A DNA stretch of 64,000 nucleotides, from positions 2,715,548 to 2,779,547 of the forward strand of contig CM032666.1 in NCBI GenBank assembly GCA_019095985.1, read 5' to 3'. Shown here piece after piece: positions 1 through 11,718 of this stretch (positions are counted from its first letter, which is position 1; each line of letters opens with the position of its first letter). The translations under genes were made by a program, and so were the position numbers. The DNA is from Streblospio benedicti. Its lineage: Eukaryota > Annelida > Polychaeta > Spionida > Spionidae. The notes under the pieces were generated by a model. It worked only from the letters and a program-made list of their open reading frames with translations, was not told the DNA's origin and made no database searches.

Positions 1-137
1 ACTTTAAACAGTTTTTAGGGAATCTATCCAATATCAAAATGTATAATACGAAAGTATGTCATTGTTCAAATTTATCTGGGGAGACGGTACACTAGATATT
101 CTGTAAATATAGATATGAAATGTCATTCTGTTCATAG

Positions 138-3100
138 GTGAATAATGGTGCCAATAATGATGGATGCTTAAAGTTTCCTGACTCACCAGTGGAAACATTA
201 GACAGGATGTATCGCATGCACGTGAGAAGCCCATATCTTCTAACCAAAACCCTCTTACCTCAACTCATTGATAACAAAGGTATGTCATGCATGGGTGCAT
301 GGAAAACCTCTTTATTTTGAAGCTCATATACATCAGAACAATGTAAGTACAAATTAGTTTATGTATGTAAATTGTTTACATCGGAATGCAGTTCTGTATT
401 AACTTGCCATGATAGGAAACGAACTGCATGCATAGTGAATACAATTTGTTTGATAGAAACATAACAAATGTGTTTCAAGACGGACTTTCATATACCACCC
501 TATCAAAAGCACAATTTTATATGTTTTACCACATCATATCATAAGATTTATCTATTTATCTCTTGTTTAGGTTCTGTTGTCAACATAGCCAGCAACTTAG
601 GTGTAATGCCTGTAAGTATTGAGGGGAGGGGTATAGGGTCAAGAAATCCGACATTCCTAATATTCTTTGGCTTTGTTTTCAACATCCCTAGATTATTTGG
701 GCATTTTTATCACATCTCACAGTTTTTAAGTTTTTTCCTACATCACACTTCGTTGAAATCCCACACCCGTCTTTTGTGGCCTTTTTTCCCTCCCTCTTTT
801 TTTACCTTTTCCCGCATATCCCACCCACCCGTTTTGATTTAATTGTGGATTATGTCCCACGTACATGTACATACTTTAATCAAAGTAATCATTTATCCAT
901 CATGTGTTGTATTTCACATTGCTAATGATATTGATGGTCAAAATATTTATATATCTTCTATTCATTTAGAATTTCAAATAACGCCCTATAATAGTAGTAT
1001 CTGGTGTGTACATGTAACACAAGTCACACCACTGTCGACCATTGTGTACCTTTTGAAAAGTAACAATCAGGCTGCACTTTTTGTACTAAATGAAAATAAA
1101 AACATTTCACCATCCAAGAAGACATGTATTCTTATTTTGTTTCCAGTGAGAAGTATTGCGCTGATACATATAGTATCAGTAAACTTGAAAAATTTAATAC
1201 TTTACTCATAAACGAATTACGTCTACGTACGCTAGCGAACTAAACTGGCAAATTCGTCAGGAAAGTTTGAACATGCTCAAAATAGTTTGACAAATACACG
1301 GTTTGGTTAACGTTTGCTACAAATAGTTAAGCCATGTCAAGGGATCGCAGAACATTTGCACATACATGTAACATTTTGTTTGGCTCAGGAACTTTTTGCA
1401 AAATATAATTTTACTTCGTGCAGTGTCTTCTCTTTATGCTCAAGTTGACGACTTGACAGGTGGATGCATTGCACGGGATCGCCCACGATCGCTTATGTGT
1501 AATGCTGGTTGAACATGATAGTTATTGATAATAAACAGCACGTTTTAATGTGACACCACCATATAATGTAATGCAAAGTAGTCTTTTAATGATGAGAACC
1601 TTTTTAAGAAGTCTTGTTACTTCTCTGGGTGGGATAATGTAACTTCATGATTTTTGTATGATTTTCAGTTTCTAAATATTGATTACTGCACAATGAAGGC
1701 AGCGCTTATTCACATGACCTCGTGCATGGCTGTCTGTAAGTAGATTTTACTTATATACACATATCTATATTAGACATTTACGTGTAGATGGAAAATGCAT
1801 TGTTTGGCAATAGGTTAGAATTACACGGTGTGCTGTTTTCAGTATGTTACTAATAAAATAAAATAAATCGATTTCAAGTCAATTACATGTAATTATTTCT
1901 TTCCCAGTACCCAAACCCCCGGCACGCCACAAAAAGTATAAATTACATTGACACAAGCAAAATGAATGTTTACTACAAACCGGCAGATCATGCGTCGCTA
2001 ATCATACAGAGGAAGCTCTAATTCCATACTAATTAATGCATCTGATTAAATAAATGAGATACCACATGAAGCGCTCACCATACACATAATCGTTAGTCTT
2101 GAGTTACCAGTGATTTTTAAACGCCGACCAATGCGATTATATATAAAAAGCAGATTACATATAGTTTATCTACAGTACTTTGAATATTAGTTACGGCCAG
2201 GTCATTAACAGTCTGAGGGTGCGGGTGGGGTAGAAATATTTGGGAGGGGGGTCATACTTTCAAATTTGAAGGGGTCGTGCAATTGGAGACCATTGGGGGT
2301 CAATCTTTTGATTTTGACGGTAAAAGAAAAAAAGAAACGTAAACATATAATATAATCACATGATTCTTGCAAAACAAAGAAAGGTTTTAATGACAAAATT
2401 GACATATTTAAGTACTATTCATTCCAAGTATTCCATGCTTATTTCCACTTGATTTACTAATGATCATAATCAGACATAAAGTCACATATAATAATGCTAC
2501 AAGACGGCCATAGCTAGTAGCTGCATATGAGCCATGGGAGGCAACTGCCCCTGCCGCCAATGTTTTGCGGGCCATTGTTCTTCGGTCAAACCCCGAATGA
2601 GACTGAGTTTTAACATATGGGATTTAAGGTTACTTTTCTGTTTGAAATAGCCTCAGATGCTATGAAAAAGGGCTTCAACTCCAAAAATTTCTTGGAGGAG
2701 CATGCCCCCAAACCCATAGAAAAGCTGTGCTGTTTGCCTGCATCCTCGCTCAACATATTTTGTCTCACATCTATTGTAATCCTGGTTACGGCACTGCACA
2801 AGTAATACTTGGACATACATAATTCTAAATAATAACCCATTTTGATATTCCAACAGTATTTTGTGCCTTTAAGGCAAATAATAATAAAACACAAATCAAA
2901 ATGTCTGATAATCGACTATATGGCAGACTACCTGCAGGAGGAATATTCGAAGTATCATGAAAAAGAGTATGCTACTGATGAAAATGGAAAGTTGTAAACA
3001 TGGTAGAATCTCAGACTCTGAATCTGAATCAGAGTTACAGCCATTCCAAAATTCATATTTATGTATCCCAGGACCAATTATTTGAGGTTTATCAGATCAT

Positions 3101-4376
3101 AATACATGTATAATCGATTAAATATAGAATAAGTTGGATAAGAAGACAAATAAAGTTTGATAATAATGACTTTTCTTGACTTGTGAATCCAGTTTTTTTT
3201 TAGATTTTGCACATTAAAATTCGATGACTTTTCAATGACTTTTCAAGACAGATTTGATTTTTTTCAAGACATTTTCTGTATACCTAGTTTCATTTGGATA
3301 ACGTCTATGTAAAGATCTAATATGACAATAATATGTAAATAATCGAGTTCTATTCTTCCTTAGTACACATCTACAGATATAGAAATCACACCATATTATG
3401 TAATTAAGTCATTAGTCTTATTACTCCAAGTCATATTATGTTGTTTGGAGGTGTTGCGCTAAGAGCACAGAAATTACACTTTGGAAGATATCAAGGTGCC
3501 AACTATAACTGAATTTTATCTCTACTCAAACAGCATTTAAATCACCAGTTTAACCAAATTTCAATAACATTTCACAAAAATTTCATTTTTTAATGAGTCT
3601 ACAAAATTCAACAACTTTGAATTTAAAAAACATTCACTTCGACAGATTTGAGAGTCATACTTTTCATTTCTCAATTACTGGGGGGTGGGACTTTCATTTT
3701 GTAAATATATTGTGGGTCGGATTTCCTTTTCGGATCTTTGACCACCCCAGTAAATTCTCAATTGTAAATTGTAAATGACCTGGCTCTTAAACCATAGACC
3801 ATTTAAATTTTGTCTTTACCCAAAAGTGGTGTGCGTTACTACATTAATATAAAAATATACTTTATATGCAGTATAGCAAGTCGATTTACATAGGACACTA
3901 TATAAAACGGTATATAAAATATACTCTTTATTGCAGCCCTGGTACAACAAGAACTAGCATATTTGATAACCACAAACTGATTGATGCTGAAGATGTGAGT
4001 TTTGCATAATATATTTTCACTATATGTTTGAAATTGGTCCAACATATACATTTCAACGGGGCAACTGCCCATCTTCATCAGCTAAATTTCTAGCTTCTCC
4101 AGCCTGGTTGTCCTGACCCATTTCCTGATGAAGCCAGGTAGCTGTCCCAGCAAAACATTGAATTCAACCAATTTCCAATCATTTTACTTTTTCCAGCAAT
4201 TTGATGAAATTGGCAAGTTAACTCCAATGGGCCGAGTTTTACAGCCAGAGGAAGTTGCCCAGTTAGTGGCTTTCTTGGCATCAGATGCGGCGCCCTATAT
4301 TAATGGGGAAAACATCGTCATAGATGGTGCAACGAATAAAACCATGGGACTTTTAGCAAAGTTGGAAACTCCATAA
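138..4376 (+). CDS. Short-chain dehydrogenase/reductase (SDR), 3' part of a multi-exon gene
   Basis: NAD(P)-dependent oxidoreductase of the classical SDR type; substrate unknown. Exons read by eye: 138-279, 571-611, 1669-1735, 3937-3994 and 4197-4376 (TAA). The first has VNNGA, in the place of the SDR NNAG motif. The second has GSVVNIAS, the catalytic-serine strand. The third has YCTMK, which fits the YxxxK active site. The fourth starts PGTTRTSIFD, like the PG-x-(V/T)-x-T loop after the active site. The last carries GRVLQPEEVAQLVAFLASD and the typical C-terminal INGENIVIDGA. Phases join except between 1735 and 3937, where a short exon (the RVN strand) should lie; I did not find it. The N-terminal Rossmann GxxxGxG part lies left of the window. 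An AATAAA at 4530-4535 suits the poly(A) signal. It resembles FabG-like or glucose-dehydrogenase-like SDRs, but the subfamily cannot be set. Confidence 0.85.
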
Positions 4377-4566
4377 TTTTTCACATAATCAAAGCGGTTA
4401 CATTTAGACATTATATTCAATTTTCTTATTTTTGATTTCATTGTAATGTGAATGAGAGAATGTTCTATAGGTACAGACTGGTGTTGTATGGCAACCAGTT
4501 GCATATCAGTTAATTTGTTTAAGCAAAGAAATAAATGTTAACTGATGAATATACCATCGGATTTTG
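4377..4566 (+). other. 3' UTR of the SDR gene
   Basis: AT-rich sequence after the SDR stop, with AATAAA at 4530-4535. The segment to about 4566 is repeated in diverged form at about 46010-46180, behind a second copy of the last SDR exon. This marks it as part of the original transcript unit. Confidence 0.6.
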
Positions 4567-4599
4567 TTTCTCCATACATGTAGTTCTCTGCATTACACT

Positions 4600-4722
4600 T
4601 CTGTTAAAACATGCCTGCCCGGTACGACGCTTGAAAAGAACTGCACATGCGTGCCATTGGGGCTAGGTGTGGGGTTCTCTGAAATATCAACCTTGAACCA
4701 TATAGATTTCAAGACGACTTCA
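4600..4722 (+). repeat. Interspersed repeat, copy A
   Basis: About 120 bp that recurs in reverse orientation at 61540-61672. Shared words include CTTGAAAAGAAC, GCCATTGGGGCTAGGTGTGG and AACCATATAGATTTCA. No terminal inverted repeat or tail was seen, so the class is unknown. There is no gene in the surrounding stretch 4723-6236. Confidence 0.7.
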
Positions 4723-4939
4723 CCAAGCGTGTCTGACATAAACAGAATACAACAGTTTGCACAATCCATTTTATCTTATGAAACTAGAACAAAGGGCAAA
4801 TTAAATCAGTGCTCAAAGGGTTTATATTGATGCCACGACATCTTCCAAGACCAAAAATAAACGTGAACTGCAAATCTATTTTTTCAATGCAATTGAACTA
4901 CGCGCCCAGTTTAGATCATCATTCTACAGTATGAACACA

Positions 4940-5110
4940 ATCTACCCGGGGGACTGTATTTAAGCGGTCTCAGTGGATAGCTGAGAGGGTCTTTCTATGG
5001 AGGTTCATATTGATCTGTTGATGATACGTTTTAGGAGCATTAAGAATGCTATTTTTAATAGGGTGGTCGCTGAATAGAGGTGGTCTTTTAATTGGAGGTT
5101 CTCTGTTGTG
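4940..5110. repeat. AGAGGTGGTC-type dispersed repeat remnant
   Basis: This stretch holds diverged alternating words such as GCGGTCTCAGTGG, GGGTGGTCGCTGAATAGAGG and GGTGGTCTTTTAATTGGAGG. The same style of sequence occurs at 56110-56500. It is probably a remnant of a dispersed element of the CAGTGGAACCTCC type. Nothing else is seen in 5111-6236. Confidence 0.4.
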
Positions 5111-6236
5111 TGCAACCGACACTGCTAGTGATATCTGATTATCAACACGATGACACTGCTAATTAAGAGCAAAATGAGAAGCTGGTTATGGCCTAAAAAG
5201 AATATTACTCAATTATATAAATACTAGATAGAATTTTCTGTCTACATTTAATTAACTTTAGTAAGCTGGTATCACAGGCAGCTGGTCAAGTATGACGGCG
5301 TCAAATGTGAAGCCCGATGTGAAGATGAAGATGGACGTCATCGTGGCGTCACTGCAACGTGAAGAGAATGGTTTTGTACATGCGATTGATTGCCACACAC
5401 CACATTAGACACATAAAACCAAACAGTTTGATAGAAAAAGCTAAAAGGTCGGGTTGGGGTGCCCCTTGCAAGCTCTTGCACCTAGTGGATCTGCCCACTA
5501 TATGGTTTGTGTGTGCGTGCGTGCGTGCATAAAGAAACGTGTTAGTGGTTGCATGAGTACAAAGAGCAAACTTTCAACCAGAGTAGCATTAAATTCGGTT
5601 AGATCTAATTGGATTGAATACGCGAGTTCTGACAGATGTAGATCGATGGTGTTGAGAAAACTTCACCCATCCGGGGCGTTTATGTGAATGATTAGTTTGG
5701 ATTATCTGTTATTAGGTTTGATGACTCTGCGTTGTCATGTAATATTTTTATCCTCATCAATTTCGGCCTTATATTTAAAGTCAAAACCTGAAACAATTTG
5801 CATACAGCCAGTGTGAAAGAAATCCCGTAAACAGATAACCATAATTACGTCCTCGTGGAGGTGGTGGGTGTGGGGGAGGGGGTGTTAAGCGCTGATAAAT
5901 ATCATGCGTGCCATAGGCACATGCTAGGGAGCTCCGAAAGTACGTTTGCTTTCCAGGAAAATTTTGAAATTCTGTGTGCGCTCAGGTGCATTTTGAGCCA
6001 TTCTCAGCACCTAGTTTTCATATAAAACTGATTGGATGTTTAAATCTACACGTGTACACTGTTCTTTTCCCACATAATATCAGACCTTAAAAAAAGTAAA
6101 ATTTCAGGAAAACTATTGTTTTTTTAATTGGCAGTTGTCTAAAAATAATTTGGAATGGGTGAAATGATTATTGTATCTATGAACTGTAAATGGTACGTGT
6201 ATCTTTGTAAAGAGATTCATTGGATTTCTTTTTCAT

Positions 6237-6501
6237 ATCAACAAGTATCACTAATTTTTTCGGACTTTTCTGTCACCAGATGGCAGCACGTGACAGAAGT
6301 GGAAGTCGGTCAGTGTCGGCGCGCGCCCTCGACCACCTCCCAACAACAAACACTGTTCGACTTCCACTTCTGTCACGTGCTGCCACCTGGTGACAGAAAA
6401 GTCTCAGACGATGGACATTGAAAATGTCCGAAAATATTAAGACACTTATAGTAAGTTTTTTTTATGGATTTATCGCAAAATTAGTGATACTTGTTGGTAC
6501 G
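6237..6501. repeat. Foldback (hairpin) repeat with imperfect arms
   Basis: The outer ends are inverted copies: CAACAAGTATCACTAATTTT at about 6239 and its reverse complement ending near 6499. The inner arms also pair: a ~43-bp block at 6268-6310 containing CTGTCACCAG, GCACGTGACAG and AGTGGAAGTCG is matched at about 6358-6402. The right arm has ~75 extra bases (6403-6480), so the left arm looks deleted. It may be a MITE or a recent inverted duplication. No clear target-site duplication was seen. A 6-bp CACGTG palindrome sits in each arm. Confidence 0.75.
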
Positions 6502-7560
6502 TGTATGTACACCTGCATGTGCACATCATTGAAATCAGTTGTCATTTTTTTCTTTAACTACTAGGAAGGTGGGGTGGGTTGCTTCGTGGGTCACTCCTTT
6601 TAATACTTTATGGGTTTGTGTACATTGTGGGAACAGACAATACCCAGTCTGATACAAGTGTCCTTTTCACTGGCCACAACAACTTTATTTTTACAATGGC
6701 AGAGACGAGCTTGTAGTAAGCATTGGTGAATTACATAAATATATTATTGACAATTCTAGATTTTTTTCTGTTGATTACGCACTTAGTTTCATTATACAGT
6801 AATTGACGAATTTGATCGACTGGGCACACAACTTCCTGTTTAAAAGGTAAAAGATCTAATGCTTGTTTATTTGTTTTAGGTCAAAGAAGGAATTGACGGT
6901 TTTTCGATCTGAACTAGTTTCGACGATTGCTCACCGCAAAGTGTACAACGAATATAGCTTTACAAAAATGCAAGTAATATAAACTGTATCAAGTTTACTT
7001 TCAAAACAAAATATTTGCCTACTGAGTGTGATAGCAATGGAGAAAGGGTGGTATTTGGAGAACCTGTTCGCCTATGTTTTAATGTACTAATTTAATTGGT
7101 AATAATAAAGCAGAACTGAACACATATTTAATTTCATTTTTTCAATCTACGGTTAAAATCATTCATATCTCGGTAGTCTATAACATATAAGAATTCTTTT
7201 TGAACATTTATCGCAAAATATTAACACACATACATCAAATTATAAATATAACATAGAATCATCTTGCAAGGTCAGACTAATATCATCATACATGTACTGT
7301 GTAATTAAGCTTAGTGTATGGGTGAAATAAAGTGTAATACATGTACATGTAGTGGTTTCATTGTGTAGTATTTTTCTATGAGCGATCATATAACTCCATC
7401 ACACCATACACTCGTACAGAGGATTCTAGACTAAAGTATCGAATCAATTCAAAGCTCCATCTTAATGTTCCTTAATGTTCCATCTTAATCTTCTTATTTA
7501 TTTTAATAGGAAGAAAAAATGTCCAGGTATACACACGGGTGAGCGAGGATTCTTGCCCGG
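6502..7560. other. Intergenic, no gene seen
   Basis: AT-rich sequence with a few catgtacatg words and a short TTAATGTTCC duplication near 7463. I see no supported gene or element. Confidence 0.5.
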
Positions 7561-7567
7561 GTGACGT

Positions 7568-8178
7568 TTGAAGAGTCGGGCGGCCGCGGATCCCAAACTG
7601 CACGACCGGCGGCTGACACAAGTCATCCCAACTACATGTATGGTTCATTTAGGCAGCCAATTTAATTCCATGGATTTACGTGGCAGGAATGATCCGTCAA
7701 CAGCAACCAGGTTTAATATTCTTCTTGTAAATCCTGACGATTACGACGCAGAGGAAAATAACATCCGAACGCGATACCAAGTTGTTGAAGGTAGTGTTTG
7801 CAAAGCCGAAAGTGACAAAGACTATTTCCACAAGCAGGAGTGCTGACCCACGTGGTGAAAAGAAAAAGTTCAATATTTTCTTAGAGGACTGCAGAAATAC
7901 ATTTTCAATGAGGAAGTTTGTTGGCGACAAGGCTGAAAAGATCATCAGAGACATGTCTCCAGAGAGCAGACAGAAACGAGAGGTTAGAAGAATCCTCTCA
8001 AAAATATCTTTTCCATAATATTGTTGAGCGGAAAAAGACTACATCTGCTATTTTAATGGATTATCACCAGCTTGAAGAAAGTAAAAAAGATAGAGAACCA
8101 TCTTCTAGAGGAATGCGATGCAGAGACAAAGCTAGGCTAATACACACAAGGAATGCTACACTAAGATTACCACTATGA
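7568..8178 (+). pseudogene. Unrecognised coding-like remnant in overlapping frames
   Basis: Three + frames stay open in turn across this stretch (7568-7846, 7782-8018, 7918-8178). One contains a charged stretch around NIFLEDCRNTFSMRKFVGDK and EKIIRDMSPESRQKREVRRI. Coding-like composition that switches frame suggests an old degraded gene or a transposon ORF, but I do not recognise the family. It could also be chance. The GC-rich start at 7574-7592 contains adjoining GCGGCCGC and GGATCC words. Confidence 0.3.
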
Positions 8179-9640
8179 CTTGTAGTGAACGAGTGGATTT
8201 GATGGGAAAACCTGAATCAACAATACAAAGGTCCAAAACAATGGTTTGATTACAGCTCATTTGTAAATAAAACAATAACAGAAGCAAGTGACTACAGCAT
8301 GCTTATTCATCAGGGTAAAACTAGTGCAGTTCACCAAGCAAGTGATTTGTTGTATTTTTAGTAAAGTTCACAACACTGGACAAAATTTGGTTGGAAATTT
8401 TTACAAACACTGTAAATATGAATTTGCAATTAAACAGATTATAAAAGTATGACCACTTGGAATTATGATACTGTTTAAATATTTCATTTGGGTATGCGTA
8501 GATGTAGTTAGCTGTATATACTAGAGCTTACTGTAACTAGCACAAGAAAAGAAAACACAAATACACATGCACTTCTATAACAATTTATTGACTCACGTCA
8601 TGAAACACTTACACTCAACAAACACAGCATAACATATAACATAACATATAACATATATACATAACAGCATAACATAGCTAAATAACAGTCATCATTGTAC
8701 ATTTGTGTGAATTAATAATGCTTAGAGTACCAATCGCACAATTTGGCCGTAAATACAATTCGGCTGTGTTTTAAACATTTTTATGTCAGCACACAATTAA
8801 CTATCCACAACGACATTAATGTGAATAAAAGCCTTTCACTCAGTTCAAATAATATGAAAATATCTTGATTTTGACATGACGTAATTGTCGTAGTATTTGA
8901 AACAACAACAGAATTGTGTGTATAGCTGAATTGTGCGATTGGTATTCTATAGGAGCATGCAATATTGATATCATGGCACAATATTTAATCGAAAGCAGAC
9001 CATGTCAAATTCTGAGATTAGCCTACTGACTGTCACTCAGACATACGAAGTATACATTTTGTATACAACTTTACATTAACTGTAGTAACATGATAGTAAA
9101 CTTATTGTAACATTCCCCACTTTTACCATTACATCGTAATTCACAATGTTTGACAAAAAAATGCAGACATTAAAAATCTAATACAAAATACATAATCTTT
9201 CTGTTATCTTTTCATATGATAAGGAAGTAGTTATCCCTGGTTGGCCTGGTACAATATAACCAGATAGCCCATGATTATATTGAACCACATATGTCATTCT
9301 AAGAAAATTCACAGACATAATGCAAACATACCAGTCAACATCTAAATCTATACCATAATAGTGTACAGCCACATCATTATGATACTAGTGGCAGTGAAAC
9401 TGTTTACTTAACAATAACAATTGTACAAGAGTTTACATCCAAATTCTCAAACTTAGCAAATGGAGTTTGTAAATATGCACCTCATGCATTGGTCAGGTGT
9501 CATTATTATTGAGATTTCTCCTCGAGCATTTAGTGTGATGTTCATAAAACATATGAAGTTGTTCAAATGACCAATATCTAATACTGTCACAGTTCATCAC
9601 TAGCTAGGTTCCAGCTACTTTTTGGTTAACTTTGTCCCTT
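8179..9640 (-). other. Intergenic and probable ICE2 3' UTR
   Basis: AT-rich sequence downstream of the ICE2 stop. On the - strand an AATAAA overlaps the stop codon itself (9638-9643), and another lies near 8582. Near 8630-8680 there is a short ATAACATATAACA repeat. No other gene is seen. Confidence 0.4.
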
Positions 9641-11718
9641 TTATTGCTGATTCGAATTATTCTGACTTTGGCCATTATTCCCTTTCGCTTGGCCACCCTT
9701 TTTGCCTTTCTTCTTCTTCTTCTTATTCTTGTTAATTTGATACTTTTTCGCAACGTATATGGAATAGCCAGAATCTACAATAAGAAATAAACAGAGTGAT
9801 ATATTAGCGAAAGTCACAATGTTTGTTTGATTATTGAGTTAGTTTACAAGGAATAAATTATGAATCACTGTAGTTCCAGAATGACTTTATTTTCAGTGCC
9901 CCCATAATCAGCCTCCTTTTCAATCTCGATACAATACTTAAGTATGTCTAAAGTTATAACTAATGTTTCTATCAAACGTCAATATAAGAAAATCACAATT
10001 TGAGAAAATTAACAAAAATATAAAATTGATAAGTATTGTATTTGAGAAAATTCACAAAAAATAAAAATTCTCCAGGTTTGTAGATATTACCTTTTGGTTC
10101 AAACGTTGCAGGTATTCTGTTCAGTTTTTTCTGGAAAGGCAGTTGTAAGGAGATATCAATCGGCACCCATGGAATTTGGCCAGGTTTAATCAACTCAGCA
10201 GATTTGCTGTTCAAACTCATATAGGCCAAATGAAGATCATACACGCCCCTGTTTGAAGATAAAAATGCTGGTTAGAAAAACTAGTTCACTACACAAACTA
10301 CTTGCAAAATACACTATTACAAATTTAAAAAAAGAATCAATATAGGTTGGTGCGTCCGTAAATTTTCAATGGAAAACATAATTTCTGGGGTAGGCTTGAA
10401 TTTTATCTTGGAGTTATGATTCAATACAGTAGCCATGAGTGTTTAGCCCTACCTCTTGTGTGCAAGTTTGGTGAACATCAAATACAAAATGAAGGTGTTA
10501 TTATGCAGACAAGCCATTCATAAGTGATAATGGTAAATAAATTACAAGCAGAGAAGGCGTAGTTTGGAGGTTTATGGGCGGTTCTCTACCATGACTTCAA
10601 TTCCTAATCCTCTTTCACATTTCTCTCTGGCAAGCACTTTCCTACCACCACATACATAACAATAAAGCTGAAGACCGCTTTCACAACTGTACACTTCCAT
10701 TTCACTCGATCAAGTGGCCCATACAGGACACCAACTCACGGGACTCCAAATTACAACGCCGTGGTTGTGAGACCAGAACGGCACCATCAAGCAGATTCCT
10801 ACCACTACAAACATAACAAGGGGGAAAAAGGCCAAAAATGAGGTGACGTCATTTGTGAATGATCCCCAATATAGCATTTTACTGTACCAAGTGGCCCCTA
10901 CAGGACTCAAACTTAAAACGCTGTGGTTGTGAGACTAGAACGACACCATCAACGCAAGCATTGAGCTGCTCACTGATACTCACACTTTACTGGTCGTCTG
11001 CTTCTTTATCTGCGCGTGCGCGTTCCCCGGCGAGTGCGACAGCAGGTAGCCGCCTGGTGGCAGACGGTGGAGACGGTCCATCATGTCGTACAGGATGTTG
11101 ACCGCGCCCATCGGACTGCACGATACAGACAGACAGTTGTTACCATAGTCGCTAGCATATAAGGGCCTAATGTGCTTGAAATGTGAATGTGGGGTTTGTG
11201 TTTAATAGGTAAAATCGTTACTGTAATCACAAGCATGTTTGCCTCTAATTAACTGAAATATGAGTTTTGTTTTTGAATAGACACATATATAGGCTTACAA
11301 ATGAGAATGAAAAATATATTTTTTATATAATACACAATGTTGAGAGAAGTGCCATTCAAACTGCAATCAATAAACACATCAGTTAATGCACGTTACTCCA
11401 GATAACTGATAAAGCTGACAGGACTAGTATGGCAAAAAAGTTACTTGGCCTATAACAATGTACTTGCACTATTTCATATGCATCCATGCACCACACAAAC
11501 GCTAAGGCTTTCAGAAACAATGACGGTCTAAAGGATGAGTAGGTTATAATTCTTACGTGTCATGTTGGTTTAATACCTGTCTGAGACTAGTAGACAAGTA
11601 CTTATCAGGGGCACTGCAAGAGCTTATACTTACTGAAAATTTGCTGTGGCTGGCACAACCTCCTCCTTCGATAACTCTTCCAACATTATCAAACTGTGGT
11701 CTTTGTAACTAACACGAC
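9641..11718 (-). CDS. ICE2: ICE2 C-terminal (NARG2_C) exons
   Basis: Exon 11718-11634 encodes RVSYKDHSLIMLEELSKEE. Exon 11115-10984 encodes PMGAVNILYDMMDRLHRLPP and GGYLLSHSPGN. Exon 10248-10091 encodes KPGQIPWVPIDISLQLPFQ and NRIPATFEPK, typical of the C-terminal NARG2 domain. The last exon (9774-9641) ends in a lysine run (NKNKKKKKKGKKGGQ) and a Gln/Asn tail, then TAA. The lysine tail may be a nuclear signal (inference). Confidence 0.8.

Noticed and set aside
468-1211. Two + ORFs of over 100 codons in the SDR introns
   Set aside because: They span the SDR exon 571-611 and its intron in T-rich sequence, with no family motif.
7574-7592. Adjoining GCGGCCGC and GGATCC words suggesting cloning linker or vector
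   Set aside because: Flanks on both sides are ordinary AT-rich genomic sequence and no vector sequence follows; a chance GC-rich spot is enough.
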